This document shows positions 9,909-18,704 of a DNA stretch of 64,000 nt, in pieces (position 1 is the stretch's first letter; every line of letters starts with the position of its first letter). Source of the stretch: Rhizobium sp. Root1334 (GTDB taxonomy: Bacteria; Pseudomonadota; Alphaproteobacteria; Rhizobiales; Rhizobiaceae); assembly GCF_001426665.1 (NCBI RefSeq), contig NZ_LMEY01000004.1, forward strand, positions 1 through 64,000, written 5' to 3'. Position numbers and translations under genes: made by a program. The notes beneath the pieces were generated by a model. It ran no database searches. It was given only the letters and a program-made list of their open reading frames with translations, and was not told where the DNA came from.

Positions 9909-9927
9909 GCGCGGCGTCACGCCGCGC
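9909..9927. terminator. Hairpin between convergent genes
   Basis: GCGCGGCG (9909-9916) pairs with CGCCGCGC (9920-9927) across a 3-base loop. It lies in the 33-bp gap between the convergent TPR lipoprotein and GGDEF genes. No clear U-tract follows on either strand, so it may act as a bidirectional transcript 3' end rather than a classic intrinsic terminator. Confidence 0.45.
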
Positions 9928-9932
9928 GCCGG

Positions 9933-11138
9933 TCACGCGACCGCAGCTACAGGGATTGGGCGCTCAACAATCGTACGATTGCGCCCCTCCCGTTTGGCCT
10001 CGTAAAGCAGCTGATCTGCACGATCGAGAGCCGCCCAGGCCGTTTCCTGCGGTTGCAGCAGCACACCTCCGATACTGGCCGTCACGAAAGCGCAGATATC
10101 CGAAGTGGCGTGATCGATGCGAAGCCCTCGCACCGCGGCGCAAAGCTCATCCATGCGGCCCTTCAGCGACGCTTCCCCGCAATCGTAGAGAACAAGCGCG
10201 AACTCCTCTCCGCCCATCCGGCAGGCCAGGTCGAGCGGACGGTGCGCAAAGGCGTCCAGGCACGCCGCCACGCATTGCAAGGCCAGATCACCGGCCTGAT
10301 GCCCGTAGCGATCATTGTAACGCTTGAAAAAGTCGACATCGAGCAACAGCAAGCCGACGGGTACGTTTTCGCGCCGGGCCTGCTGGCGGACCGTCTCAAG
10401 CTGCTCATCAAGACCACGCCGGTTGGCAAGCCCGGTCAGCGGATCGTGTGACGCCTGCTCCTTGAGAATGCCGCGCAGAAGGAATTGCTCCCGATGCGCA
10501 CGCTCCCGCAGATAACCGCCGACTGCCGAGAAGACCAGCGTCAGAAGCAGCATGGCGTTGAATTGCAGCCCTTGCAGTTCCAGTGGTAGCAGCCAGTATC
10601 GCAACGCGAAGGTCAGGACGACAACCCCTAAGGCCAGTTCGAAGCTGTGACGGAAACGGAGCCCCAGCGGCGAGAACGCTCCCATGACGAATAGAAGCTG
10701 GGCGAATTCGGCGTGCCCCAGACCGTTGCGCTTGTAGAGGCAGACCGACACCGCCCCACACACCGCAAGCGCCAGCACGGTAGCGATCGACAAAGGTGCT
10801 GCCCGCGACGCCCCACCCTGGCGATGGCAAAGATACAGGCAGACAAGCAGGAACAGGACCGCCACCACCCGGCTTGCCAGAATGCCCCACATATCGGCGG
10901 TGAGATCTGGAAACTGCCCCATCAAAGGGAGCCGGACAAAATCGGAAACTCCGAAGAGAATGATGAATGCCAGGGAGAAAACCGCACTGACCATCGCGGG
11001 CCGGCGCTCGTCCTTGTCGATCTGAAGCGCATATTCGCGCTCCATCTCGTCCGGGAAGCGCAACCACCCGATGCCCGCATCAAGCTGCCGGGCGTAGCGC
11101 CCGATCCGGGCATGACCGAATTGCGAAGATGAACTCAT
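9933..11138 (-). CDS. Membrane GGDEF diguanylate cyclase
   Basis: A 401-residue inner-membrane protein predicted to make cyclic di-GMP. About five or six hydrophobic segments fill residues 45-200. The GGDEF domain then starts at SHDPLTGLANRR and carries an intact active-site motif, MGGEEFALVLYD. The LLLDVDFFKRYNDRYGHQAGD segment supplies the metal and substrate residues. The chosen ATG (11138) has AAAGAGG ahead of it; an upstream in-frame start at 11276 lacks such a site. No sensory domain is recognised outside the membrane part. It stands alone between convergent and pnt genes. Confidence 0.9.
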   Translation of the reverse strand: MSSSSQFGHARIGRYARQLDAGIGWLRFPDEMEREYALQIDKDERRPAMVSAVFSLAFIILFGVSDFVRLPLMGQFPDLTADMWGILASRVVAVLFLLVCLYLCHRQGGASRAAPLSIATVLALAVCGAVSVCLYKRNGLGHAEFAQLLFVMGAFSPLGLRFRHSFELALGVVVLTFALRYWLLPLELQGLQFNAMLLLTLVFSAVGGYLRERAHREQFLLRGILKEQASHDPLTGLANRRGLDEQLETVRQQARRENVPVGLLLLDVDFFKRYNDRYGHQAGDLALQCVAACLDAFAHRPLDLACRMGGEEFALVLYDCGEASLKGRMDELCAAVRGLRIDHATSDICAFVTASIGGVLLQPQETAWAALDRADQLLYEAKREGRNRTIVERPIPVAAVA

Positions 11139-11250
11139 GATCCTCTTTCGTACCGGCGCCACGCATTGCAGCTGGCACCCGACGATAGGCGAGGACAATT
11201 GAATTTCGATTAAAATGCCGGGCGGGAAGGACGTCCGGATTGATACACGA

Positions 11251-11280
11251 TGGAGTGCCGCCTTAACGGACGGCACTCCA
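11251..11280 (-). terminator. Hairpin downstream of pntB
   Basis: TGGAGTGCCG (11251-11260) pairs perfectly with CGGCACTCCA (11271-11280) with a 10-base loop, 19 bp past the pntB stop on the minus strand. There is no strong U-run after it, so it is a probable 3'-end stabiliser or weak terminator of the pnt transcript. Confidence 0.55.
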
Positions 11281-11298
11281 GGTTCAGCGGTTCATCGC

Positions 11299-12699
11299 TT
11301 AGTGGTTCATGGCCTTGACGATATCATCGGTCATCTTCTTGGCGTCGCCGAGCAGCATCATGGTGCCGTCCTTGTAGAACAGCGTATTGTCGATGCCAGC
11401 ATAACCGGAGCCGAGAGAGCGCTTGACGAACAGGCAGGTCTTGGCCTTATCGACATCGAGGATCGGCATGCCGTAGATCGGCGACGTCTTGTCGTCGCGC
11501 GCCGCCGGATTGGTGACGTCGTTGGCGCCGATGACATAGGCGACATCGGCCTGCGCAAACTCGGAATTGATATCCTCAAGTTCGAACACCTCATCATACG
11601 GCACGTTGGCTTCGGCGAGCAGCACGTTCATATGGCCCGGCATACGGCCGGCAACCGGATGAATGGCATATTTCACTTCGACACCGTTGGCCTTCAGCGC
11701 ATCGGCAAGCTCGCGCACGGCGTGCTGCGCCTGCGCAACAGCCATGCCGTAGCCCGGCACGATGATCACTTTCGACGCATTGGCCATCAGGAAGGCGGCA
11801 TCGTCGGCCGAGCCCTGCTTGACCGTACGCTGCACGCCATCGTCGCTGGTTGCGGCTGCGGCATCGCCGCCAAAGCCGCCTAGGATGACCGAGATGAAGG
11901 AGCGGTTCATGCCCTTGCACATGATGTAGGACAGGATCGCGCCGGACGAGCCGACCAGCGCACCGGTGATGATCAGCGCCAGATTGCCAAGCGTGAAGCC
12001 GATACCGGCGGCGGCCCAGCCGGAGTAGGAATTCAGCATCGAGACGACGACCGGCATGTCGGCGCCACCGATCGGCACGATCAGCAGAACGCCGAGCGCC
12101 AGCGACAGAACGACAATCGCCCAGAAATCGAAATGACTTTCCGACGCCGCAAGACCGACGATGAAGAAGATGATCAGCAGCAGAAGCGCCGCGTTGATGA
12201 CATGGCGGAACGGCAGCATGATCGGCTTGCCCGACATGCGCCCGTCAAGCTTCAGGAAGGCGACGATCGAGCCGGTAAAGGTGATCGCACCGATGGCAAC
12301 GCCGAGCGCCATTTCGACCAGCGCCTGCGCGTGGATCGAACCAATCTCGCCGATACCGAAGGACGACGGCGTATAGAGTGCGGAGGCTGCGACCAAGACG
12401 GCGGCAAGGCCGACCAGCGAATGGAAGCCGGCCACCAGCTGCGGCATCGAGGTCATCGGGATGGAACGGGCGATGTAGGCACCTGCACCACCGCCAATGG
12501 CAAGACCGAGCACGATCAGCACCAGGCCGCCAAACGACGGGGTGGCAAGGAGCAGCGTCGTGACGATGGCGATGCCCATGCCCACCATGCCGAGGATATT
12601 GCCGCGGCGCGAGGTGGTCGGATGCGATAGGCCGCGCAGCGCCATGATGAACAGGACACCGGAAACCAGATAGAGGAAGGCTGCGATATTGGCACTCAT
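11299..12699 (-). CDS. pntB: NAD(P) transhydrogenase subunit beta PntB
   Basis: The 466-residue beta subunit of the proton-translocating transhydrogenase, which couples hydride transfer from NADH to NADP+ to inward proton flow. The first 275 residues contain about nine membrane segments. The C-terminal NADP(H) domain shows VIIVPGYGMAVAQAQH, HPVAGRMPGHMNVLLAEA and VIGANDVTNPAA, all diagnostic. It is the last gene of a three-gene operon, 10 bp after the membrane alpha subunit gene. Confidence 0.97.
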   Translation of the reverse strand: MSANIAAFLYLVSGVLFIMALRGLSHPTTSRRGNILGMVGMGIAIVTTLLLATPSFGGLVLIVLGLAIGGGAGAYIARSIPMTSMPQLVAGFHSLVGLAAVLVAASALYTPSSFGIGEIGSIHAQALVEMALGVAIGAITFTGSIVAFLKLDGRMSGKPIMLPFRHVINAALLLLIIFFIVGLAASESHFDFWAIVVLSLALGVLLIVPIGGADMPVVVSMLNSYSGWAAAGIGFTLGNLALIITGALVGSSGAILSYIMCKGMNRSFISVILGGFGGDAAAATSDDGVQRTVKQGSADDAAFLMANASKVIIVPGYGMAVAQAQHAVRELADALKANGVEVKYAIHPVAGRMPGHMNVLLAEANVPYDEVFELEDINSEFAQADVAYVIGANDVTNPAARDDKTSPIYGMPILDVDKAKTCLFVKRSLGSGYAGIDNTLFYKDGTMMLLGDAKKMTDDIVKAMNH

Positions 12700-12709
12700 G
12701 ACGGCAGCC

Positions 12710-13123
12710 TCACTTCTCTTTTTTCTTGTACATAGCGAGCATGCGCTGGGTCACCAGGAAGCCGCCGAAGATGTTGACCGAGGCAAGGATCAGCGCCACG
12801 AAGCCGAAGCCTGTGGCGAGGCCGGACGCCGAGATGCCGACCGCAAGCAGCGCGCCGACGACAATAACCGAGGAAATCGCGTTGGTGACCGCCATCAGCG
12901 GCGTATGCAGCGCCGGCGTTACCGACCAAACCACGTAATAGCCGACGAAGATCGACAGAACGAAGATTGCCAGCTGAAACACGAACGGGTCGATCGCGCC
13001 ACCACTCAATCCGTGAACAACATTACCGGCGGCATCCGGCACATATTCGGCGGCAGTGCGCACCGCTTCGACCGCCCGGTCGAGGTCGCCGATCGCCTTG
13101 TCGAGCATCTCATTGGCCATCAT
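12710..13123 (-). CDS. pntAB: Transhydrogenase membrane alpha subunit (PntA2)
   Basis: A 137-residue protein with about three membrane helices, equal to the C-terminal membrane part of E. coli PntA. In Alphaproteobacteria such as Rhodospirillum rubrum this part is a separate polypeptide (PntAB), as here. FQLAIFVLSIFVGYYVVW and the LHTPLMAVTNAISSV segment are typical. The first two codons are both ATG; AAGGGAG lies just upstream. A 60-residue hydrophilic lead precedes the helices. It sits between pntA and pntB, all on the minus strand. Confidence 0.93.
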   Translation of the reverse strand: MMANEMLDKAIGDLDRAVEAVRTAAEYVPDAAGNVVHGLSGGAIDPFVFQLAIFVLSIFVGYYVVWSVTPALHTPLMAVTNAISSVIVVGALLAVGISASGLATGFGFVALILASVNIFGGFLVTQRMLAMYKKKEK

Positions 13124-13182
13124 ATTTCTCCCTTAGGCAGCCGCACTTCTCCCCGAAGCACGCGCGCTGCCCTCTCCAATTT

Positions 13183-14337
13183 TCAAGCTGTTGCTGTGGC
13201 CACGGCCGGCGATGCAAAGTTTGGATGCACCACGGCACCGCCATGCGTCAGCATCGTCGCCTTGACGAGTTCGTCCTCGGCATTGAGCGCAAGCGCCTTG
13301 GTCTCCTTGGAAACCATGGTTTCAAGGAAGGTCACGAGGTTCTTGGCATAGAGGACCGAGGCGGAAGCGGCGATACGGCCCGGCATATTCGTATAGCCGA
13401 CGACCTTGACGCCCTCGACCTCGACCACTTGATCGGCAACCGCACCTTCGACATTGCCGCCACGCTCGACAGCGAGATCAACGGCGATCGAGCCGGGTTT
13501 CATGGCTTTCAGCATCTCGCGGGTAATCAGCCGTGGTGCCGGACGGCCCGGGATCAAAGCCGTGGTAATGACGATGTCCTGCTTGGCGAGGTGCTCGGCG
13601 GTCAGCACCGCCTGCTTGGCCTTATATTCCGCCGACATCTCCTTGGCGTAACCGCCTGCAGTTTCGGCCGCCTTGAATTCCTCGTCCTCGACCGCAATGA
13701 ACTTGGCGCCGAGCGAAGCGACCTGTTCCTTGGAGGCCGGGCGAACGTCGGTGGCGGAGACGACCGCGCCGAGACGCCGTGCCGTGGCAATCGCCTGCAG
13801 ACCGGCAACGCCCGCCCCCATGACGAAGACTTTCGCAGCAGGAACAGTGCCCGCCGCCGTCATCATCATCGGCATGGCCCGGTCATATTCGGATGCAGCT
13901 TCGATCACCGCCTGATAGCCGGCAAGGTTGGCCTGTGACGACAGCACGTCCATCGACTGGGCACGGGTGATGCGCGGCATCAATTCCATCGCAAAGGCAG
14001 ATACACCGGCCTTGGCCATATCTGCCAGCGCCTGATCATTCCCATAGGGATCCATGATCGCCAGCACGATGGCGCCGGACTTGTAGCCGGCAACTTCGGC
14101 AGAGGACGGACGGCGCACCTTCAGCACCACATCGGCACTTGCAGCATCGGCAGCAGAACCGATTACAGCGCCGGCCTTCTCGAACTCGCTATCAGGAATA
14201 CGTGATAACGTGCCGGCACCGGCCTGCACGACAACCTCGAAGCCGAGGGTCTTGAGCTTCTTCACACTCTCGGGTGATGCCGCAATACGGCCCTCGCCCG
14301 GAAATGTTTCCAACGGTATGAATACGGTTTCTGCCAC
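13183..14337 (-). CDS. pntA: Transhydrogenase soluble alpha subunit (PntA1)
   Basis: The NAD(H)-binding cytoplasmic domain of the transhydrogenase (384 residues), resembling alanine dehydrogenase. The Rossmann motif VFVMGAGVAGLQAIATARRLGA (first 20: VFVMGAGVAGLQAIATARRL) lies near residue 165, and QSMDVLSSQANLAGYQAV precedes it. GTG at 14337 is taken as start because GGGAGGAACCT lies directly before it and the protein then begins like family members (ETVFIPLETFPGEGR). An in-frame extension to 14472 has no such support. It is the first gene of the pnt operon. Confidence 0.93.
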   Translation of the reverse strand: MAETVFIPLETFPGEGRIAASPESVKKLKTLGFEVVVQAGAGTLSRIPDSEFEKAGAVIGSAADAASADVVLKVRRPSSAEVAGYKSGAIVLAIMDPYGNDQALADMAKAGVSAFAMELMPRITRAQSMDVLSSQANLAGYQAVIEAASEYDRAMPMMMTAAGTVPAAKVFVMGAGVAGLQAIATARRLGAVVSATDVRPASKEQVASLGAKFIAVEDEEFKAAETAGGYAKEMSAEYKAKQAVLTAEHLAKQDIVITTALIPGRPAPRLITREMLKAMKPGSIAVDLAVERGGNVEGAVADQVVEVEGVKVVGYTNMPGRIAASASVLYAKNLVTFLETMVSKETKALALNAEDELVKATMLTHGGAVVHPNFASPAVATATA

Positions 14338-14529
14338 AGGTTCCTCCCTGACACGGGCGGGAACACGGCGGACCGCGATTTCCACTCTCCCGCACACTCT
14401 TAAATCACGCTTTGAACCACCCTCCGGCAGCCCGCGCGCATGTCTACCATGGCCTGGAAACCGCCGGGCCATGGAAAAGCCGGCACCTCACTCCCAAGTG
14501 CCGCTTTCATCAAAACTTTGGAAAACCGG

Positions 14530-14754
14530 TCAGCGCAGAAGAACGAAACCGGCGATATTGAGGAGAATGAAGAGAACGAAGGCGGTGAAGAAGCCGGCGC
14601 TGGTGAAGAAACCGGCAGCCATGGCGATCAGCAACGCGACGCAGAAGATCGTGACAATCTTAGTGCCTTCGAGGAAGAAGTTGTAGGTCTTCTCGTGTTC
14701 GGCATAATCCATCGGTGCGCCCAATTCGGCCGGTCCGGAATGATGTTCAGCCAT
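14530..14754 (-). CDS. aa3-type cytochrome c oxidase subunit IV
   Basis: A 74-residue protein with a hydrophilic N-terminal 30 residues (DYAEHEKTYNFFL) followed by two hydrophobic stretches. The YxxHexTY..F pattern is that of the small bacterial aa3 oxidase subunit IV family, an accessory single- or two-helix subunit of the proton-pumping terminal oxidase. ATG 14754 with AGGGAGA upstream is preferred over the in-frame 14784. It lies 193 bp upstream of pntA on the same strand; oxidase core genes are elsewhere. Confidence 0.85.
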   Translation of the reverse strand: MAEHHSGPAELGAPMDYAEHEKTYNFFLEGTKIVTIFCVALLIAMAAGFFTSAGFFTAFVLFILLNIAGFVLLR

Positions 14755-14976
14755 CGTCCATATCTCCCTGAAATTCAGCCACACCCTACTCTGCCCCTGG
14801 TGGCGAGCGCAGCATCCCGTCTCTATTCCATTCTATGCGCATCCGACGTGCCCGAAAGCATCGATCGCGCATAGGTGGCCTTACACAAAGCCACAGTCAA
14901 ACGCAACGAAAACTGCAGGCGCAACATGCGGCATAACGGTTGATAAGATAGCCACCTCCGCTACGCCAAAGCCCGA

Positions 14977-15756
14977 TCAGGACTGGCTGCGCGCGCGGCT
15001 CTGCATCGTCAACGCCAGACGCGCGGTTGGCAGCACCGTCAGTGGCGCATACTGCGCCTCCCGGTCATCGCCGAACATCATGCGCCGCTCGAACGGTTCC
15101 GAATCGAAGAACGGAAACCGGGTATAGAGCCAGGGACGGATCTCGCGGACGCGGGCAGCGAGCAGCGTCAGGTCGATCTTGTAGTCGCCGCAGTTCTTTT
15201 GCGGGGAGACAATCGTATCGGCATCGAAAACCCGCTTGTAGAAGGCTGCGTGCTGCGGCTTTACCAGCGACAGGCAGCGATCGACGTCGAAATGCTCGGA
15301 CGCCATGGTGGCAACGCGCAGAGTGAGATACGGGATGGCTGGCATTTCCTTCAGGATTTCCGGATCGGCGGCAAGCCGGACCGGATCGATCAACGACAGA
15401 CCCGCATCGAGAAAGCTGTCGATCTCCGCCCCAAAGACGGACCCGGACGAACTGATCCGATGCTCCGGCGTCACATGGTGCACCCGCACGGTGCTGATCA
15501 AGCGCTCTTCGAAATAGATTCCGAAAACATAGGCGTGACTGTCGAAATCAATGTCATCAATGAGCATCGTGCCGGACAAGGGCAATATATCGGCCATCTT
15601 ATAGGCCTTGAAACGGATACGGGCGACATCTTCCATGTCCTCCCCTGTTTCGACCCTTCGATATTCAACATGATCCAACAGTTCCAGCAGTCGCTCTGAA
15701 AACCTGTTCTGCTGCTCCACTTTCATTTCATCAAACGCCCCCGTTGAAGGGGGCAT
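14977..15756 (-). CDS. GNAT-fold acyltransferase, FeeM / AHL-synthase-like
   Basis: A 259-residue protein that resembles N-acyl amino acid synthases (FeeM type) and autoinducer synthases of the GNAT superfamily. Visible features: an N-terminal RIRFKAYKMADILP (about 46-59), the strand-turn HAYVFGIYFEERLISTVRVH, DPVRLAADPE, and YLTLRVATMASEHFDVDRCL followed by KPQHAAFYKRVF. The order recalls the RxxxF, dynamic loop and acyl-binding elements of such enzymes. It is predicted to move an acyl chain from acyl-ACP onto an amine, but the product is unknown. No LuxR regulator or acyl-carrier gene adjoins it. The start at 15756 has GGAAG; 15726 is an alternative. Confidence 0.6.
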   Translation of the reverse strand: MPPSTGAFDEMKVEQQNRFSERLLELLDHVEYRRVETGEDMEDVARIRFKAYKMADILPLSGTMLIDDIDFDSHAYVFGIYFEERLISTVRVHHVTPEHRISSSGSVFGAEIDSFLDAGLSLIDPVRLAADPEILKEMPAIPYLTLRVATMASEHFDVDRCLSLVKPQHAAFYKRVFDADTIVSPQKNCGDYKIDLTLLAARVREIRPWLYTRFPFFDSEPFERRMMFGDDREAQYAPLTVLPTARLALTMQSRARSQS

Positions 15757-15954
15757 TCATCTTCCAAACGGAGGCACCTCACAATGTTTTAATAGATTAT
15801 TAAGCATAAACCATTTGTTAAGGTTAACAGGTAGTTAATGCTAAATTATCATTGTGTATTTTGGCAGCGTAACAGCTTGAAACAGGTCGCATTCCGGCAT
15901 CTCGGAATGATCACCTGGCTGGATCAAAAAAAGCTGCAGAAAGAGGTTGGATAT
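15757..15954. other. AT-rich intergenic region before acyltransferase gene
   Basis: About 200 bp between the downstream end of the GGDEF-EAL gene and the acyltransferase start, both on the minus strand. The stretch 15780-15850 is much richer in A and T than its surroundings, with several TTAA repeats, and probably holds the acyltransferase promoter. No clear palindrome was found. Confidence 0.4.
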
Positions 15955-18264
15955 CTAAGCCGTGCGCCGATTGCGCCGTTTTGGCACGGAAAGCTTCTTC
16001 AACAAGGTATCCGACAGGCTTTCGATCGCCAGCGAAGGCATGGGGGCTGCGAAGACATATCCCTGGATCAGGTCGGCACATTTGTACTGATTGATCAGCG
16101 CCAGCTGATCGTTGGTCTCGACCCCTTCGATGACGATTTTCAACCCGAGCTCGCGCGACAGGTTGACCATGCCGCGCAGAAGCTTGAAGCGTCGCGCATC
16201 CTCGCGGATGTTGCGCACGAAGGAGCGGTCGATCTTGATGATATCGAGCGGCAGTGCATCGAGATAACTGAGGCTCGAATACCCTGTTCCGAAATCATCG
16301 ATGGCGATGGTAATACCGCGGGCGCGCAATTCCTGGAGGATCGTCTGCACCTTGGCCGCTTCTTCCATCAGGCAGCTTTCGGTCACCTCAAGGTGAAGCC
16401 GCGATGGATCCAGGCCGGTTTCAGACAGAATATCCGCGACGATCGGAATGATTTCGCCATTGCGCAGATCAAGGACTGACAGATTGACGGAAACGGCGAT
16501 GTGACTGGGCCATTTCAGGCAATCAAGGCAGGCTTGGCGCAGCATGAATTTGGTGATGTTGGAAACAACACCGATTTCCTCGGCCAATTGAATGAACACA
16601 TCCGGCGCGACCGGGCCGCGCTCGGGGTGGATCCAGCGCGCGAGCGCCTCGCAGCATTCGACGCGCGAGCCATCGGCGAGGAACATCGGCTGATAGGCAA
16701 TCGACAGCCCACCCGTTTCAATCGCATCTCGCAGATCGGTCTTCATTTTCTGCCGGTCGAGATAGTTCGCGTCCATTTCCGCTTCGAACGCGGTGCAGCT
16801 TCCCTTTTCACGGCTCTTGCTTTCAAACAGCGCCAGGTCGGCCTTGATCTGCATGTCTTCAAGACGGAAATCTGAGCTATCGGCAATCACATAGCCGGCG
16901 CTCATCGCGATATTGAAGGTAAAGCCGCTGGCAAGATAAGCGCCGCGCATTTGCGCATGCACCGCCCGTATCCGCTCTTCGAGAAGACGGCGGTTGCTTT
17001 CGCCCGCAAAGAACAGAACGAATTCGTCGCCCATCAGGCGTGCAGCAATCGCCTTGTCTCCCGTCACCTTCTTCAATCGTTCGGAAATCGCACACAGCAA
17101 CCTGTCGCCAACGACGTGGCCGCGCGTATCGTTGACATGCTTGAATTCGGCGACATCCAGAACCATGAAGCCGGTCACGCCGGTGCGGTTCTGATCGGCA
17201 AGCGCATTGCTCACCAGTTCGCCGAAATAATCACGATTTGGCAGACCGGTCAGCGTATCGAACCGCACCATCTGCAGGATTTTCTTTTCCGCCCGCACAC
17301 GCGCCGTGACGTCTTCAAAGATCAACACAATGCCGCCATTGGCACGGCGGCTTGCTGAAAACTCGAGAAACAGATCGTCGGAGAACGGAATGAGCGCACG
17401 CGACTGAATGCCCTGCATCAACTGGCCCAGCTGCTTCAGCACCTGTTTTGCCTGATCCTGTTCCAGAAACGTGTGACGGACACCATAGCGCAGAACGGCA
17501 TCGAGATGGCAATCCTTCAGGCGATCGCGATCGCCGAGATTGAGCAGTTCGCAGGCCCGTCGGTTGGCGACCAGAATACGGTTGTCGGCATCGAGCATGA
17601 ACAGGCCATGCGGCATATTGTTGAGCGCAAGGTCGAAACGGCCGGCGATGGTTGAAATCTCCCGCGCGGCCAAAACGTTCTTGTGCAAGGTTTCGCGCAC
17701 ACCCCGGGCCATCGCCCAGGTCGTCAGAACAAACGGCACGATCAAGACGGCCAGCAATGCCATGAACCAGTCCATCAGGCCCAGCAGGCCGAGGATGATC
17801 GGGCCGCAAGCCGACAGGGACATGACGACGACGGCACGCGCCGAACCATAATTGCGGCCGACGAGCGACACCATGGTGGCAAGCGTCACGGAAATGCAGG
17901 CGAGTTCGGCAAAGGGATCGCGGCTGACGAGAATTGCGTAACCACAGGCTATGCCGAGCGTCATGGTGGCGCAGACACCTCCGGCATTATAGCGATTTTC
18001 CCAGCGGCGGATGCCTTCAAAATCCAGAGAGGCCAGGTTCTCGCGATCAAACCGCCGCATATCGATGCCACGCACGAACCAGATCAGCACAATCGCGATC
18101 GTGCAGCCGATGAAGAAGGGGTCACTGGTTTTTGCAAAGACGAGCAGGAATGTCACGACATGCGACAGCATGCCGATCAACAATGTCTGGCGGTAATCGT
18201 AGAGCGAGCTTACGAACGAAAGATACACATCGGTCGGAAGAGCGCTCTGTTCATTTGACTTCAT
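15955..18264 (-). CDS. Membrane PAS-GGDEF-EAL cyclic di-GMP protein
   Basis: A 769-residue inner-membrane protein. Five to six hydrophobic segments (about 25-200) precede a PAS-like domain (near 215-330), a GGDEF domain and a C-terminal EAL domain. The GGDEF signature reads RLMGDEF, with Met in place of the first Gly, so cyclase activity may be lost or the domain may only bind nucleotide. The EAL domain looks intact: CCEALARW, VNLS, EVTES, DDFGTGYSS, KIDRSF, IEGVE and QGY are all present. Net phosphodiesterase activity is therefore expected. No co-transcribed partner is evident. Confidence 0.93.
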   Translation of the reverse strand: MKSNEQSALPTDVYLSFVSSLYDYRQTLLIGMLSHVVTFLLVFAKTSDPFFIGCTIAIVLIWFVRGIDMRRFDRENLASLDFEGIRRWENRYNAGGVCATMTLGIACGYAILVSRDPFAELACISVTLATMVSLVGRNYGSARAVVVMSLSACGPIILGLLGLMDWFMALLAVLIVPFVLTTWAMARGVRETLHKNVLAAREISTIAGRFDLALNNMPHGLFMLDADNRILVANRRACELLNLGDRDRLKDCHLDAVLRYGVRHTFLEQDQAKQVLKQLGQLMQGIQSRALIPFSDDLFLEFSASRRANGGIVLIFEDVTARVRAEKKILQMVRFDTLTGLPNRDYFGELVSNALADQNRTGVTGFMVLDVAEFKHVNDTRGHVVGDRLLCAISERLKKVTGDKAIAARLMGDEFVLFFAGESNRRLLEERIRAVHAQMRGAYLASGFTFNIAMSAGYVIADSSDFRLEDMQIKADLALFESKSREKGSCTAFEAEMDANYLDRQKMKTDLRDAIETGGLSIAYQPMFLADGSRVECCEALARWIHPERGPVAPDVFIQLAEEIGVVSNITKFMLRQACLDCLKWPSHIAVSVNLSVLDLRNGEIIPIVADILSETGLDPSRLHLEVTESCLMEEAAKVQTILQELRARGITIAIDDFGTGYSSLSYLDALPLDIIKIDRSFVRNIREDARRFKLLRGMVNLSRELGLKIVIEGVETNDQLALINQYKCADLIQGYVFAAPMPSLAIESLSDTLLKKLSVPKRRNRRTA

Positions 18265-18704
18265 GAACCCCCTGCTCCGGTTTGGCGAAGTGTTATTCCC
18301 GAGGGTTTAACGAAAGATTTCGCGCGCTTACCGGAAAAAATCTTCCCATATATTAGGCAAATTGGCTCAAACACGCCGGCATTGCAGATATTCAACCCAG
18401 TATTGCAGCAGGCTCCGCGGAGTAATGCTTTTATACAACCTTGCATGGTTTCGGCTGCGAGCCGGTTATTCGCGCACGCCAAAGCGAAGCCTTCTTCAAA
18501 ACTGTTCCCAAGGATTTATCTGTCGCAATGGTTACTGCAGTTCTAAGGCAAAAAGCCAGATCTTGCCAGTCGCTTGCAACCGGTTTAGGCACGCTGCAGC
18601 CAGCATCGGAATTGACTTCTCCCCTCCCTGAGCGCAATGGCTTTATACCGTGATATGAGGCTGGGCTTCGAGCGAGGTGACCAGCCGTAGGTGGAGATCC
18701 AGCA
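18265..18704. other. Intergenic region before amidotransferase-like gene
   Basis: About 440 bp between divergent genes. An AT-richer stretch (18330-18365) near the GGDEF-EAL start suggests its promoter. No tRNA, palindrome longer than 6 bp, or recognisable coding region was found. Confidence 0.4.

Noticed and set aside
14338..14472. Longer pntA start at 14472
   Set aside because: The added 45 residues are low in family resemblance; GTG 14337 has a strong ribosome site and the right beginning.
18265..18704. tRNA or small RNA in this gap
   Set aside because: No cloverleaf or terminator was found; a scan by eye found only AT-rich promoter-like sequence.
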